64,000 nucleotides of DNA from an uncultured Prevotellaceae bacterium. Lineage in GTDB: Bacteria > Bacteroidota > Bacteroidia > Bacteroidales > Muribaculaceae. The position numbers were made by a program, and so were the translations under genes. Positions 24,248-34,536 of this stretch are shown here, one piece after another. The stretch's first letter is position 1. Each line of letters starts with the position of its first letter. The notes under the pieces are model-generated. The model was not told where the DNA came from. It did not search any database and saw nothing but the letters and a program-made list of their open reading frames with translations. The stretch is taken from positions 310,001 through 374,000 of the forward strand of contig ONJS01000008.1 in the NCBI GenBank assembly GCA_900318205.1, read 5' to 3'.

Positions 24248-25285
24248 TCAATTATCGTGTTTAATTAGAGATAGCATGGCTTGCATTTTGGCGGCTGTTT
24301 CGTTCCATTCCATCTCCTCGTCGCTTTGGGACAAGATTCCACCGCCGGCATAGAGACGATAGCGGTCGTCGTAGATGCGCATACAACGCAACGAGACAAA
24401 CATCGCCGTGTTGCCATCCAAATTCAACGGTCCAGAGAAGCCGCTGTAATAACTGCGGTCAAGAGACTCATTGTCAAGGATAAAACGATGTGCTTCCTGC
24501 TTGGGCAGACCACACACGGCAGGCGTGGGATGCAGGTCTTCCAGCAGACAGCCCACAGACGCATCGGGACGCAGCGTGAACGAGAAATCGGTGCGCAAGT
24601 GCACCAACTTGCCCGCACGCGTGGTATAAGGACCACTTGATGTCACCTCATCGCTATAGTGGTCAAGACATTCCTTAATATAGCGAGCCACATAGGCCTG
24701 CTCCTGTATATTCTTATCGCTCCATGACGGTAAGTTATCGCTGTAAGGCATGGTGCCAGCCAGTGCCATCGTGTGCCACCTGTCACCGTCACGGTCAACC
24801 AACACCTCGGGGGTGGCAATCAACCAGGTGCCACATTGCGGAGCCGAGAACAAGGCCACAAAAGCTTCGGGATAGCGTTCACAAGCCATTGCGAACAGGT
24901 TACTCTTAACTATGCCTTCGTGACTGATATCGGCACATCGCGCAAGCACCAGTTTTTGGATGTCTGTTGCCGAAAAAGCCCGATGAAATCGGGAAAATAT
25001 GTCATGATACTGCTCACGGGATGCGGGGGCTGAAGACAATTCATTCACTCCTAAATAATAAGGAAGAGAAGAAATCTGTTTCACCTCATCATAGGCATAT
25101 TGCCTCACCAAATCAGGCCGCAACAGGATAATGGGTGACGCATCACCAGGAGTGAACGGAGCAATCACAAAACCGCGTTTGCCATCCAGCATCTTCAATT
25201 CAGAGAAGGCTTCAGGCACACCATGCTGCCCCACCAGTGTACATTCACTGGCGTGCGGCAGACGATATATTGCAAATGCATCCAC
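24248..25285 (-). CDS. menF: Isochorismate synthase
   Basis: 345 residues of the chorismate-binding family. It converts chorismate to isochorismate for menaquinone. The conserved C-terminal half is clear: LVLARCADISHEG, MALAGTMPYSD, DFSFTLRPDASVGCLLEDLH, PTPAVCGLPKQEA, YYSGFSGPLNLDG and LYAGGGILSQSDEEMEWNET. It is the first men gene and starts 18 bases after the rdgB stop, so rdgB and the men genes may share a transcript. Confidence 0.93.
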   Translation of the reverse strand: MDAFAIYRLPHASECTLVGQHGVPEAFSELKMLDGKRGFVIAPFTPGDASPIILLRPDLVRQYAYDEVKQISSLPYYLGVNELSSAPASREQYHDIFSRFHRAFSATDIQKLVLARCADISHEGIVKSNLFAMACERYPEAFVALFSAPQCGTWLIATPEVLVDRDGDRWHTMALAGTMPYSDNLPSWSDKNIQEQAYVARYIKECLDHYSDEVTSSGPYTTRAGKLVHLRTDFSFTLRPDASVGCLLEDLHPTPAVCGLPKQEAHRFILDNESLDRSYYSGFSGPLNLDGNTAMFVSLRCMRIYDDRYRLYAGGGILSQSDEEMEWNETAAKMQAMLSLIKHDN

Positions 25286-25303
25286 TACTGTTCAAAGCAT
25301 TAT

Positions 25304-25888
25304 TTACTGCTGATCATTGAGAAAAGCCACCAGGCGGGCGACAGCGCGGCCACGATGGCTGATACTGTTTTTCTGTTCGGGCGACATCTGGGCAAAGGTG
25401 CTGCCATCACCCTCAATGGGCTGGAAAATACTGTCGTAGCCGAAGCCTCCCGTACCGTGACGCTCGGTGAGGATAACACCCTCGACCTGGCCCTCAAACA
25501 AGTGCATCTCGCCACCCTGCAACAGGACAATGGCAGTGCGGAAACGTGCGGTGCGCTCCTTCACACCGTCAAGCTTTTTCAACACCTTGTCAATATTGGC
25601 CTCGCTGTCATGACCCGGACCGGCATAACGTGCCGAATAGACACCAGGCTCTCCCCCAAGCGCGTCAATTTCCAAGCCCGTGTCATCGCTGAAGCAGTCG
25701 TAGCCGTAATGTTCCTTGACATACTCTGCCTTCATCCGGGCATTACCCTCAATGGTATCGGCAGTCTCGGGAATGTCCTCATGGCACCCAATATCGGTAA
25801 GGCAAAGCACCTCATAACGGTCACCCAACATCTGGCGCAGTTCCTGCAGTTTGTGGGCATTATTGGTGGCGAAAACTATCTTCTTCAT
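25304..25888 (-). CDS. rdgB: XTP/dITP diphosphatase
   Basis: 194 residues from the ATG at 25888 (MKKIVFATNNAHKLQEL). It hydrolyses non-canonical purine nucleoside triphosphates (dITP, XTP) and so keeps damaged bases out of DNA. Family motifs: FATNNAHKL, FSDDTGLEIDALGGEPGVYS with the metal-binding acids, SARYAG, FAQMSPEQKNSISHRGRA. Normal length for RdgB/HAM1. A strong AT-rich hairpin separates it from leuS upstream. Confidence 0.94.
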   Translation of the reverse strand: MKKIVFATNNAHKLQELRQMLGDRYEVLCLTDIGCHEDIPETADTIEGNARMKAEYVKEHYGYDCFSDDTGLEIDALGGEPGVYSARYAGPGHDSEANIDKVLKKLDGVKERTARFRTAIVLLQGGEMHLFEGQVEGVILTERHGTGGFGYDSIFQPIEGDGSTFAQMSPEQKNSISHRGRAVARLVAFLNDQQ

Positions 25889-25915
25889 AAAAAACAACTA
25901 CTATAATAAAAAGGA

Positions 25916-25990
25916 AAACAATAAATACAACAAATACAAATAATTAATTGTCAGATAATTAATTGTAATTATTGTATTTATTGTTGTTTT
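25916..25990 (-). terminator. Long AT-rich hairpin after leuS
   Basis: Imperfect arms of about 30 bases (left AACAATAAATACAACAAATA, right TAATTATTGTATTTATTGTT) with a central perfect AATTAATT/AATTAATT pairing. Reading on the minus strand it follows the leuS stop (25996) and ends near a T-rich stretch before the rdgB start, so it is the likely leuS terminator. Confidence 0.6.
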
Positions 25991-25995
25991 TGTTC

Positions 25996-28767
25996 TCAGA
26001 CGACGACGTTGACGATCTTGTTGGGAACGACAATCACTTTCTTAGGTTGCTTGCCGTCAAGCCAACGCTCGGCACCGGCGTCACTCAAGGCGATGCGTTG
26101 TACCTCGTCCTGGGCAGTTCCAGCGGGCACCTCGATATTGTAACGGGGCTTGCCGTTGAACAGAACGGTGTATTTTACCATCGATTCCTTCAGATATTCC
26201 TCGTTCCATGTGGGCCACTCGGCGTCACACACGGTCGTGTCATGACCCAGCACATGCCACAGTTCCTCGGCGATGTGGGGTGCGAAGGGTGCCAACAGCA
26301 CTACCAACGGCTCATAGACCTCGCGGGCACGGCACTTCATGCTGGTCAACTCGTTGACACAGATCATGAATGCTGCCACCGACGTGTTATAACTGAAGGT
26401 CTCGATGTCGCCCGTCACCTTCTTGATGAGTTTGTGCACCGACTTCAAGGCTTCGGCACTGGGCTTCTCATCGGTCAGCTGCATCGTTTCACCCTTGTAG
26501 AAGAGTGCCCACAGGCGCTTGAGGAAGCGGTTTACACCGTCGATACCGTTGGTATCCCACGGCTTGCTGGCCTCAACGGGACCCAGGAACATCTCATACA
26601 GGCGCAAGGTATCGGCACCGTAGCGTTCAACAATATCATCGGGGTTAACGACATTGAACATCGACTTGGACATCTTCTCAATGCTCCAGCCACAGATGTA
26701 CTTGCCGTTCTCGAGGATGAACTCGGCATCCTTGAACTCGGGACGCCACTCGCGGAATTTCTCAATGTCCAATGCATCGGTATGAACGATGTTTACATCC
26801 ACATGGATGGGCGTCACGTCATACTGGTCCTTGAGATTCAATGAGACAAACTTGTTGGTGTCCTTGATGCGGTATACAAAGTTGCTGCGACCCTGAATCA
26901 TACCCTGGTTGACCAACTTGCGGAACGGCTCGGCCTCACATACAAAACCGTAGTCATAGAGGAACTTGTTCCAGAAACGACTGTAAATCAAGTGACCCGT
27001 AGCGTGCTCGGTACCTCCAACATAGAGGTCCACCTGACGCCAGTATTCATTGGCTTCGCGAGAGACGAGTTCATTCTCATTGTGCGGATCCATGTAGCGC
27101 AGGTAGTAAGCCGACGAACCGGCAAAGCCCGGCATCGTGTTCAATTCCAAGGGATAACCATCGGTAGTCACCCAATTCTTGGCGCGGCCCAGAGGCGGCT
27201 CACCCGTCTCGGTGGGCAGGAACTTATCGACTTCGGGCAACTGCAGCGGCAGCTGACTCTCATCAAGCGGCTGAGGCTGGTTGTTCTCATCATAATAGAT
27301 GGGGAACGGTTCACCCCAATAGCGCTGACGGCTGAAGATGGCGTCACGCAAGCGATAGTTCACCTTCACATGACCAATGCCAGCCTCCTCTATATATTCC
27401 TTGGTGCGGGCAATGGCTTCCTTGACCTGCAAGCCGTTGAGTTGCAGGCGCTCGTTTGACGAATTGGTCATGATGCCTTCTTTGGCATCAAAACTTTCCC
27501 CACTCACGTCGGCACCCTCGATCAGCGGGATAATGGGCAGGTCAAAATGCTTGGCAAAAGCATAGTCACGGCTATCGTGGGAAGGAACCGCCATGATGGC
27601 ACCCGTACCGTATCCAGCCAGTACATAGTCACTTATATATATAGGTATATTCTTGCCCGTAATGGGATTGACGGCATAGCTGCCGGTGAATACACCACTC
27701 ACCTTCTTATCAATCATGCGCTCGCGCTCGGTTTTGTGCTTCACCTCGTCGAGATAGGCATTGACGGCTTCACGCTGATCGGGCGTCACTACATCATCCA
27801 CATAGATGCTCTCAGGAGCCAGTACCATAAAGGTAACACCGAAGATGGTATCGGCACGCGTGGTGAAAATCAACAGGCTCTTGTCGCTGTCGGCGATGGG
27901 GAAAGTCATCTCGGCACCCTCACTGTAACCGATCCAGTTGCGCTGGGTTTCCTTGATGGACTCGGTCCACTCGATGGTGTCCAAGTCACGCAAGAGACGA
28001 CCGGCATAGGCCGATACACGCAAGCACCACTGGCTCATCATCTTCTGCTCCACGGGGAAGCCACCACGGATGGACAAGCCCTCGCTCACTTCATCGTTGG
28101 CCAATACGGTACCCAACTTGGGACACCAGTTCACCATCGTATTGCCCAGATAGGCAATGCGGTAGTTCATGAGCACGTCGTTCTTTTGAACCTGAGTCAT
28201 CGCGTTCCACTCGTCGGCAGTGAACTCGTCGGTGCAATTGGTGTGTGCATTGCAACCGTCGGTACCGTGTTTTTCAAAGTGTGCTACCAGTTCGGTGATG
28301 GGACGTGCCTTGTCAAGCTCGGTGTTGTAATAGCTCTTGAACATCTGCAGGAAAGCCCACTGTGTCCACTTGTAATAAACAGGGTCACAAGTCTTCACCT
28401 CACGGTCCCAGTCATAGCAGAAACCGATTTTGTCGAGTTGCTCACGATAGCGTGCAATATTCTGATTGGTGGTGATTTCGGGATGCTGACCCGTCTGGAT
28501 AGCATACTGCTCGGCGGGCAATCCATAGGCATCATAGCCCATGGGGTGCAACACGTTAAAACCGCGCAGGCGCTTGTAACGTGCATAGATGTCGCTGGCA
28601 ATATATCCCAGCGGATGTCCTACATGCAGACCCGCACCCGAAGGATAAGGGAACATGTCAAGCACATAAAATTTAGGGCGGTTTCCATCAATATCACACT
28701 TGTAGGTGTGGTTATCACGCCAATACTGTTGCCACTTTTTCTCTATTTCCTTATAATTATAGTCCAT
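25996..28767 (-). CDS. leuS: Leucyl-tRNA synthetase
   Basis: 923 residues, class Ia aminoacyl-tRNA synthetase. The HIGH-type motif is within [16 protein letters not shown] (about 36-51) and the KMSKS loop is [18 protein letters not shown]1 editing domain is present ([17 protein letters not shown], and [21 protein letters not shown] with the conserved editing Asp). The C-terminal anticodon-binding region includes [16 protein letters not shown]. Complete and of normal length. It lies between nadA and rdgB on the same strand. Confidence 0.97.
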   Translation of the reverse strand: MDYNYKEIEKKWQQYWRDNHTYKCDIDGNRPKFYVLDMFPYPSGAGLHVGHPLGYIASDIYARYKRLRGFNVLHPMGYDAYGLPAEQYAIQTGQHPEITTNQNIARYREQLDKIGFCYDWDREVKTCDPVYYKWTQWAFLQMFKSYYNTELDKARPITELVAHFEKHGTDGCNAHTNCTDEFTADEWNAMTQVQKNDVLMNYRIAYLGNTMVNWCPKLGTVLANDEVSEGLSIRGGFPVEQKMMSQWCLRVSAYAGRLLRDLDTIEWTESIKETQRNWIGYSEGAEMTFPIADSDKSLLIFTTRADTIFGVTFMVLAPESIYVDDVVTPDQREAVNAYLDEVKHKTERERMIDKKVSGVFTGSYAVNPITGKNIPIYISDYVLAGYGTGAIMAVPSHDSRDYAFAKHFDLPIIPLIEGADVSGESFDAKEGIMTNSSNERLQLNGLQVKEAIARTKEYIEEAGIGHVKVNYRLRDAIFSRQRYWGEPFPIYYDENNQPQPLDESQLPLQLPEVDKFLPTETGEPPLGRAKNWVTTDGYPLELNTMPGFAGSSAYYLRYMDPHNENELVSREANEYWRQVDLYVGGTEHATGHLIYSRFWNKFLYDYGFVCEAEPFRKLVNQGMIQGRSNFVYRIKDTNKFVSLNLKDQYDVTPIHVDVNIVHTDALDIEKFREWRPEFKDAEFILENGKYICGWSIEKMSKSMFNVVNPDDIVERYGADTLRLYEMFLGPVEASKPWDTNGIDGVNRFLKRLWALFYKGETMQLTDEKPSAEALKSVHKLIKKVTGDIETFSYNTSVAAFMICVNELTSMKCRAREVYEPLVVLLAPFAPHIAEELWHVLGHDTTVCDAEWPTWNEEYLKESMVKYTVLFNGKPRYNIEVPAGTAQDEVQRIALSDAGAERWLDGKQPKKVIVVPNKIVNVVV

Positions 28768-28837
28768 TTCAGTTTCTAGTTCCTATTCTTATTCAAGTAA
28801 TTATTATATGTCTTACTTAATACTTAATCATGACTGA

Positions 28838-29824
28838 TTACTTAATGATGCCCAAGTCACGTGAGATGTCAAGCATACGCTGGATGGGTTTCACTGCACG
28901 CTCAGCAATCTCGGCATCCACCTCAATTGCGGGTGCCATGAACTTGAGCGAATTATATAATTTCTCAAGCGTGATCAACTTCATGTACTCACACTCGTTG
29001 CATGCACAGGTGCCATCCTCGGGCGGAGCGGGAATGAAAGTCTTCTCGGGGCAACGGCGCTGCATCTCAAAGAGGATGCCGCTCTCGGTGCACACGATAA
29101 ACTCCTGGCTCTCGTTATCGACAGCATAATTCAGCAACGCCTGGGTAGAGCCCACCTTGTCGGCCATGATGCGCACAGGCTTGGGACACTCGGGATGAAC
29201 CAGCACCTTGGCATCGGGGTGCTCACGCTTGAGGTCGGCGAGCTTGGCGGCGCTGAATTTCTCATGCACATGGCAAGCCCCATCCCACAGCAACATTTCG
29301 CGTCCCGTAATGCTGTTGATATAGTTGCCCAGGTTGCGGTCAGGACCGAAGATAATTTTTTCATCCTTGGGCAGGCTGCCCACTATCTCCTTGGCATTGG
29401 ACGAGGTCACCACCACATCGGTCACCGCCTTGACGGCAGCACTGGTGTTCACATAGCTGATGACCGTGTGATCGGGATGCTCACCCACAAACTTGGCAAA
29501 CTCATCGGCAGGGCAACTATCGGCCAGCGAGCAACCGGCACTCAAGTCAGGCACGATGACCGTCTTGTCGGGGCACAGGATCTTGGCTGTCTCTCCCATG
29601 AAGTGTACACCACACAGGATAATCACCGGTGCATCGGTCTTGGCTGCCAGCTGAGCCAGTGCCAGGCTGTCGCCGATGTAGTCGGCCAGCTGCTGGATTT
29701 CTTCACGCTGGTAATAGTGAGCCATGATGACCGCATTGCGCTCTTTCTTCAGGCGCAGAATTTCTTCTCTCAGGTCGATGCCTTCCTCGATGGGTTCATC
29801 GACATAGCCTTTTTCAACATTCAT
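28838..29824 (-). CDS. nadA: Quinolinate synthase A
   Basis: 328 residues. This [4Fe-4S] enzyme makes quinolinate from iminoaspartate and DHAP in de novo NAD synthesis. Motifs include MAHYYQREEIQQLADYIGDS, CGVHFMGETAKIL with the first cluster Cys, DLSAGCSLADSCP, HPECPKPV, and near the C-terminus GTCACNECEYMKL with the third cluster Cys. nadB and nadC are not in the window. The gene opens the long minus-strand run and has a 468-base upstream region. Confidence 0.96.
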   Translation of the reverse strand: MNVEKGYVDEPIEEGIDLREEILRLKKERNAVIMAHYYQREEIQQLADYIGDSLALAQLAAKTDAPVIILCGVHFMGETAKILCPDKTVIVPDLSAGCSLADSCPADEFAKFVGEHPDHTVISYVNTSAAVKAVTDVVVTSSNAKEIVGSLPKDEKIIFGPDRNLGNYINSITGREMLLWDGACHVHEKFSAAKLADLKREHPDAKVLVHPECPKPVRIMADKVGSTQALLNYAVDNESQEFIVCTESGILFEMQRRCPEKTFIPAPPEDGTCACNECEYMKLITLEKLYNSLKFMAPAIEVDAEIAERAVKPIQRMLDISRDLGIIK

Positions 29825-30292
29825 ATTATATATTGTTTAGTTTTAAGTTTTTTAAAAATTTAAATTTAACTACAACAACTATGCCTGTTAATTGTGTTGA
29901 AAACTTTTTTGCCGCTTTCACCTTTTTGGAATTATCAACCGCTATTTTGAGTTATTGATAAATAATTAACAAGCCTAATGCCTGTGATATAGCGATTAAT
30001 GCATTTTATTAACAAGGTGTAAACAACCTGCAAAGTTAATAATTTCTTATGGAATTCTCTGTTAATTGATGATGAAAACCGTGTTTATATGAGAATAAAA
30101 AATTTATGTAAACTTATTTTGCGTTTTTGAAAAAGAAAGATAAGCCGAGTTGATTTGAATTTTTCAAGTCTTTTTTATTGTTTTTTTTCAAACAGTTTTC
30201 AACAACTATTTACAGGATTGTTTACATCATAATTGTTAGTAGTGAATAGAGAATTGTTTTGTACCTTTGTAGCGTGTAATCATGTAGAGACG
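29825..30292. other. AT-rich divergent spacer between nadA and the SpoU methyltransferase
   Basis: 468 bases, mostly A and T, without an open frame of note. On the minus strand TAACTTTG (30031-30038) may be the nadA -7 box, giving a leader of about 200 nt; no -33 is seen. On the plus strand TACCTTTG (30262-30269) serves the downstream gene. Several TTAACA/TGTTTACA motifs recur, but there is no replication gene nearby. Confidence 0.4.
30262..30269 (+). promoter_or_regulatory. -7 box for the SpoU methyltransferase gene
   Basis: TACCTTTG, 24 bases before the ATG at 30293. This distance supports that start over an upstream alternative at 30233, which would begin before the promoter. Confidence 0.6.
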
Positions 30293-30835
30293 ATGTCAAA
30301 GAAGAAATCAATGCTGGAACTGCACCGGGTGGGTGTGGAAGAATATAAGCAGGTAGCAAAGCTACCTGTTACGCTGGTCTTGGATAATGTGCGCAGCGAG
30401 ATGAACGTGGGATCGGTATTCCGCACTGCCGATGCCTTCAGGATTGAGCGGATTTATCTGTGTGGCATTACTCCCCAACCACCCAAGGCAGAAATTCACA
30501 AGACTGCCCTCGGCGCTGAGGAATCAGTCGATTGGCAATATTTTTCTACTACGCTTGCCGCAGTAGAGCAACTCAAGCAAGACGGTTACATGATCTGCAG
30601 CATTGAGCAGGTGCATGACAGTGTTAGACTAGACCGTTTTGCTGTCAATGGGATGCAGAAGATTGCCATCGTATTTGGCAACGAGGTGAAAGGTGTGGCC
30701 CAAGAAATTGTTGACATCAGTGACCTGTGTATAGAGATTCCCCAGGAAGGCACAAAACATTCACTTAACATCTCGTGCTGTGCCGCCATCGTGATGTGGC
30801 ACTGCTTTGAAAAGATGGCGATAAGCGGTCAGTAA
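30293..30835 (+). CDS. TrmH/SpoU-family RNA 2'-O-methyltransferase
   Basis: 180 residues from the ATG at 30293. The SPOUT fold is indicated by LVLDNVRSEMNVGSVFRTAD (motif 1, Asn and Arg conserved), IVFGNEVKGVAQEIVD (motif 2) and IEIPQEGTKHSLNISCCAAI (motif 3, the knot that binds SAM). Family members methylate the ribose 2'-OH of tRNA or rRNA; the target position cannot be told. Monocistronic. Confidence 0.9.
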   Translation: MSKKKSMLELHRVGVEEYKQVAKLPVTLVLDNVRSEMNVGSVFRTADAFRIERIYLCGITPQPPKAEIHKTALGAEESVDWQYFSTTLAAVEQLKQDGYMICSIEQVHDSVRLDRFAVNGMQKIAIVFGNEVKGVAQEIVDISDLCIEIPQEGTKHSLNISCCAAIVMWHCFEKMAISGQ

Positions 30836-31306
30836 TGCTCTTGTCATTTACCATTTATTAATCAAAAAACTTATTAACAGATATGGAATTGTCTCAAAAT
30901 GGCAAATTTTGAGGCTTATTGTGTCCTTTTTAGTGTAGAATTTAGTTAAAAATTGAATGTTAAAATGTGTTGTATTTAACATTTTAATTTCGGTTTGATT
31001 TTTAATAGGTTTTAGCTGTTTATTATATATTCAATAAATTGATAATCAATTATTTATTTTAAAAATTGTATTGGTTTTCCATTTTTATAACAAATTATTT
31101 TCAAAAGGGCTGAAAAGATAGAAAACACAGGCTATTAGTTAAAAGTTTACTTTTATTTTGCCCATTTCACAATCTTTTACTATTTTTGCATACTTGTAAT
31201 TTATCGATAGCAGCTACCAGAATGTACCATCGAGACCTTACATGTAACTGATAAAATGAAACACATTTTTAACTATATTGTATTAATTAATAAACATCAC
31301 TATTTT
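30836..31306 (+). other. AT-rich leader region before the first SusC gene
   Basis: About 470 bases of very AT-rich sequence. No gene is seen. A promoter is placed at 31157-31188; the preceding 320 bases show no clear structure beyond A/T tracts. Confidence 0.45.
31157..31188 (+). promoter_or_regulatory. Promoter of the 31-kb SusC gene
   Basis: TTTG at 31157-31160, a 20-base spacer, then TATTTTTG at 31181-31188. The predicted leader to the ATG at 31307 is about 110 nt. Confidence 0.65.
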
Positions 31307-34300
31307 ATGAAGAAGCTATTTCTATTATTGTTTGCGATGTGCTTCATGGCACTGTCGGCGTATGCCGACCGCACAATCAGCGGACAAGTAGTGGATGCAG
31401 CCAATGGTGAACCCCTGATTGGAGCTACAATCCAAGGCGAGGGCGTGAACCATGGTACTGCAACCGATGTCAATGGTAATTTTACGCTGATTTTACCTGA
31501 TCATGTTAAGTTTGTCAATGTATCCTACGTTGGCTATGCTACACGTCAGGTTGAGGTTTCCTCTCAAATGCTTATTAAGTTGACCGACTCTGGTCAGAGC
31601 CTTGATGAGGTTGTTGTAGTCGCTTACGGTAGCGCAAAGCGCCAGTCGATTACCGGTTCTATCTCGGTAGTTGACGAGAAGAAGATCAAGGACCGCATCG
31701 GTTCTTCGGTTACCGCAGCGCTTGAGGGTAGCACCCCTGGTATCCAGGTGAACAACACCTATGGTGAGCCTGGTGCCGCTCCCAACATCCGCATCCGTGG
31801 TATCGGTAGTATCACCGGTTCGAGCTCACCTCTGTATGTTGTTGATGGTGTGGCCTTCGACGGTAACATCGCCGAGATCAACCCCGTTGATATCGAGAGC
31901 ATGAGCGTGCTGAAGGACGCTGCCTCGGCAGCCCTGTATGGTAACCGTGCTGCTAACGGTGTCGTTCTGATTACCACCAAGAAGGGTTCTTACAGCAACA
32001 AGCCCAATGTAACCCTGCGCATCAACCAGGGTATGTACAAGCGTGGTATCGCTGAGTATGAGCGCATGGGTGCTGACCAGTGGATGGAGGCTTCATGGCT
32101 TGCCATGAGGAACTTTGCCATGAACGGAAGCATGGGTCTGGACCAGGCTGCTGCTAACCAGTATGCTACCGCACACTTGATTGGTGACTATGCTCGCAAG
32201 AACATCTACAATGCCCCCGATGATAAGCTGTTCGATGCCAACGGTAAACTGATTGCCCAAGTATTGCCCGGCTATACCGATCTGGATTGGGAAAAGGACG
32301 TTGAGCGCACTGGTTATCGTCAGGACTACAGCCTCTCGGGCACCGCTGGTGGCGAGAAGTACAATGTATATGCTTCGGCAGGTTACACCAACGAGAAGGG
32401 TTATATCTATGCCAGCGCCTATGAGCGTTTCACTGGTCGTATCAATACCAACTTCACTCCCAGTGACTGGTTCAAGACTGGTATTAACCTGAGTGGTACC
32501 TATGCAACCCGTAACTTCAACGACAATGCAACCGGTAGCTACTATGCTAACCCCTTCTATGTAGCCCGTTACATGGCTCCTGTTTATCCTCTGTTCCTGC
32601 ACAACCCCGATGGCAGCTTCCTGCTTGACGAGAATGGTGAGAAGCAGTACGATACCGAGTCGTCTTATCTGGACAACCGCAACATCGCCTTTGAGTTGCG
32701 CAAGGACTTCGACCGTCGTCGTCGCGCCGTAGTTGAGGGTATGGCCTATGGTACCTTCACTCTGCCCTTCGGTTTCTCGGTAACGTTGAAGGCTGACTTC
32801 ATGCACTCCAACACCAATCGCCGTCGTTACAACAACCCGTTCATTGGTGATGGTTCTACCAACAATGGTCGTCTGACCAGCTATGCTTATGAGTACAACA
32901 CCCGCACTGCTCAGGAAATCCTGAACTGGGCCCGTGACTTTGATCGTCACCATGTTGACGTGATGCTTGCTCATGAGAACTATGAGTACAACAGCCGTTC
33001 GGCTTACGGTATGAACACTGGCTCGGCTGCCGATGGTATCTACACCCCCGGTAACTTCCAGACCAACTCCTATTTCCAGGGTTCGGATGACGAGGACAAG
33101 ACCGAGTCCTACCTGGGTCGTGCACGCTACAACTACTATGAGAAGTACTTCGCTGACTTCTCGTTCCGCCGCGACGGTTCTTCGCGTTTCGCCAAGGATA
33201 ACCGTTGGGGTAACTTCTTCTCGTTCGGTTTGAACTGGAACATCAAGAAGGAGAACTTCCTGCAGGATGTGAACTGGCTCGACCAGCTGCGCGTTCGCGC
33301 TTCTTATGGTGAGACCGGTAACAACATGGGTGTTAGCCTCTATGCTTACCAGGCACTGTATTACATCGAGAAGAACGCCGGTAGCGCTGCCTTCATGAAG
33401 CAGAGCCTTGCCGCCAACGACATCAAGTGGGAGACCTGTCAGAATATCGACTTCGGTATTGAGGGTCGCGTATTTGATCGTCTGAACTTCAACTTCGTTC
33501 TGTTTGACAAGCGCAACAAGGACCTGTTGTTCGCTGTTCCTCTGCCCCTGTCGGCTGGTTCGTTTGTTTGGGGTGATGACTACAACATGAGCATTTACAA
33601 GAACATCGGTACCATTTCTAACCGCGGTATCGAGATCTCGTTGAGCGCTGACGTTATTCGCGGCCGTGACTTCAACTGGACGCTGTCAACCGAGGGTACC
33701 TTCATGAAGAGCAAAATCAAGAAGCTCCCCGACGGAAAGGACATCCTGCATGGTCAGCAGAACTACTCCGAGGGTCATGACCCCTACGAGTTCTACACCT
33801 ATCACTTTGTCGGCGTTGACCAGATGACCGGTCGCTCGCTGTACACCCTGGATCCTGATATGGCTGAGCGCGCTGAGGCTGCTGGCCAGACCGTTACCAT
33901 CGGTGACGAGACCTACACCACCATGCCTGGCTCCTATGGCAAGCGTGACTGGGCAGGTACTGCTCACCCCTGGTTCTTCGGTTCGTTGAACTCGATTCTG
34001 AATTTCAAGGGCTTTGCTCTGAACGCTCTGTTCACCTATAGCCTGGGTGGCAAGGTTTATGACTCGGCTTATCAGACCCTGATGTCGACCAACTCGGCAT
34101 CTTCGGCAAGTGCTAACCACGTTGACCTGGCCAAGAGCTGGAATGGTGTTCCCGCCGGCATGACCGAGAACTCTCCCAACCGCATTGATCCTAAGGGTAT
34201 TCCTCAGCTCGACTTCGAGAACAGCACTTACAACAACGCTACCAGTGACCGCTGGTTGACCAGTGCTTCCTACTTCGTAGTAAAGAACATCACCTTGAGC

Positions 34301-34489
34301 TACTCAGTGCCCAGACTGTTGATGAACAAGATTGGTATGCAGGGTCTCACCCTCACTGCTGGTGTTGAGAACCTGGCTACGTTCACTTCCCGCAAGGGTG
34401 TGAATCCCCAGTACAGTTTCAGCGGTGGTTCTGATAACACCTATGTTACCGCTCGCGTGTTTAACTTCGGTCTTCAGTTCCAGTTCTGA
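31307..34489 (+). CDS. SusC/RagA-type TonB-dependent outer-membrane receptor
   Basis: 1060 residues from the ATG at 31307 (MKKLFLLLFAMCFMALSAYA, a signal peptide); an upstream in-frame start at 31256 would bury it. The N-terminal carboxypeptidase-D-like domain is ISGQVVDAANGEPLIGATI to LDEVVVVAYG, followed by the plug (SITGSISVVDEKKI, GIGSITGSSSPLYVVDGVAF, SVLKDAASAALYGNRAANGV) and a 22-strand barrel ending in LQFQF. This receptor ends normally after the last barrel strand and has no OmpA extension, unlike the three SusC proteins at 49-64 kb. It imports an unknown oligomeric nutrient with its SusD partner. No glycosidase accompanies the pair. Confidence 0.93.
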   Translation: MKKLFLLLFAMCFMALSAYADRTISGQVVDAANGEPLIGATIQGEGVNHGTATDVNGNFTLILPDHVKFVNVSYVGYATRQVEVSSQMLIKLTDSGQSLDEVVVVAYGSAKRQSITGSISVVDEKKIKDRIGSSVTAALEGSTPGIQVNNTYGEPGAAPNIRIRGIGSITGSSSPLYVVDGVAFDGNIAEINPVDIESMSVLKDAASAALYGNRAANGVVLITTKKGSYSNKPNVTLRINQGMYKRGIAEYERMGADQWMEASWLAMRNFAMNGSMGLDQAAANQYATAHLIGDYARKNIYNAPDDKLFDANGKLIAQVLPGYTDLDWEKDVERTGYRQDYSLSGTAGGEKYNVYASAGYTNEKGYIYASAYERFTGRINTNFTPSDWFKTGINLSGTYATRNFNDNATGSYYANPFYVARYMAPVYPLFLHNPDGSFLLDENGEKQYDTESSYLDNRNIAFELRKDFDRRRRAVVEGMAYGTFTLPFGFSVTLKADFMHSNTNRRRYNNPFIGDGSTNNGRLTSYAYEYNTRTAQEILNWARDFDRHHVDVMLAHENYEYNSRSAYGMNTGSAADGIYTPGNFQTNSYFQGSDDEDKTESYLGRARYNYYEKYFADFSFRRDGSSRFAKDNRWGNFFSFGLNWNIKKENFLQDVNWLDQLRVRASYGETGNNMGVSLYAYQALYYIEKNAGSAAFMKQSLAANDIKWETCQNIDFGIEGRVFDRLNFNFVLFDKRNKDLLFAVPLPLSAGSFVWGDDYNMSIYKNIGTISNRGIEISLSADVIRGRDFNWTLSTEGTFMKSKIKKLPDGKDILHGQQNYSEGHDPYEFYTYHFVGVDQMTGRSLYTLDPDMAERAEAAGQTVTIGDETYTTMPGSYGKRDWAGTAHPWFFGSLNSILNFKGFALNALFTYSLGGKVYDSAYQTLMSTNSASSASANHVDLAKSWNGVPAGMTENSPNRIDPKGIPQLDFENSTYNNATSDRWLTSASYFVVKNITLSYSVPRLLMNKIGMQGLTLTAGVENLATFTSRKGVNPQYSFSGGSDNTYVTARVFNFGLQFQF

Positions 34490-34536
34490 TGAATCAGATG
34501 ATCAATTAACAAAGTATTTTCTAAATGACAATCATT

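Noticed and set aside
29825-30292. AT-rich region with TTAACA/TGTTTACA motifs as a replication origin
   Set aside because: No dnaA, dnaN or similar gene is nearby and no ordered cluster of DnaA boxes is seen. AT-rich promoter DNA explains it.
31256-31306. Upstream start for the SusC gene at 31307
   Set aside because: It would put 17 residues before a perfect signal peptide; the ATG at 31307 is better.
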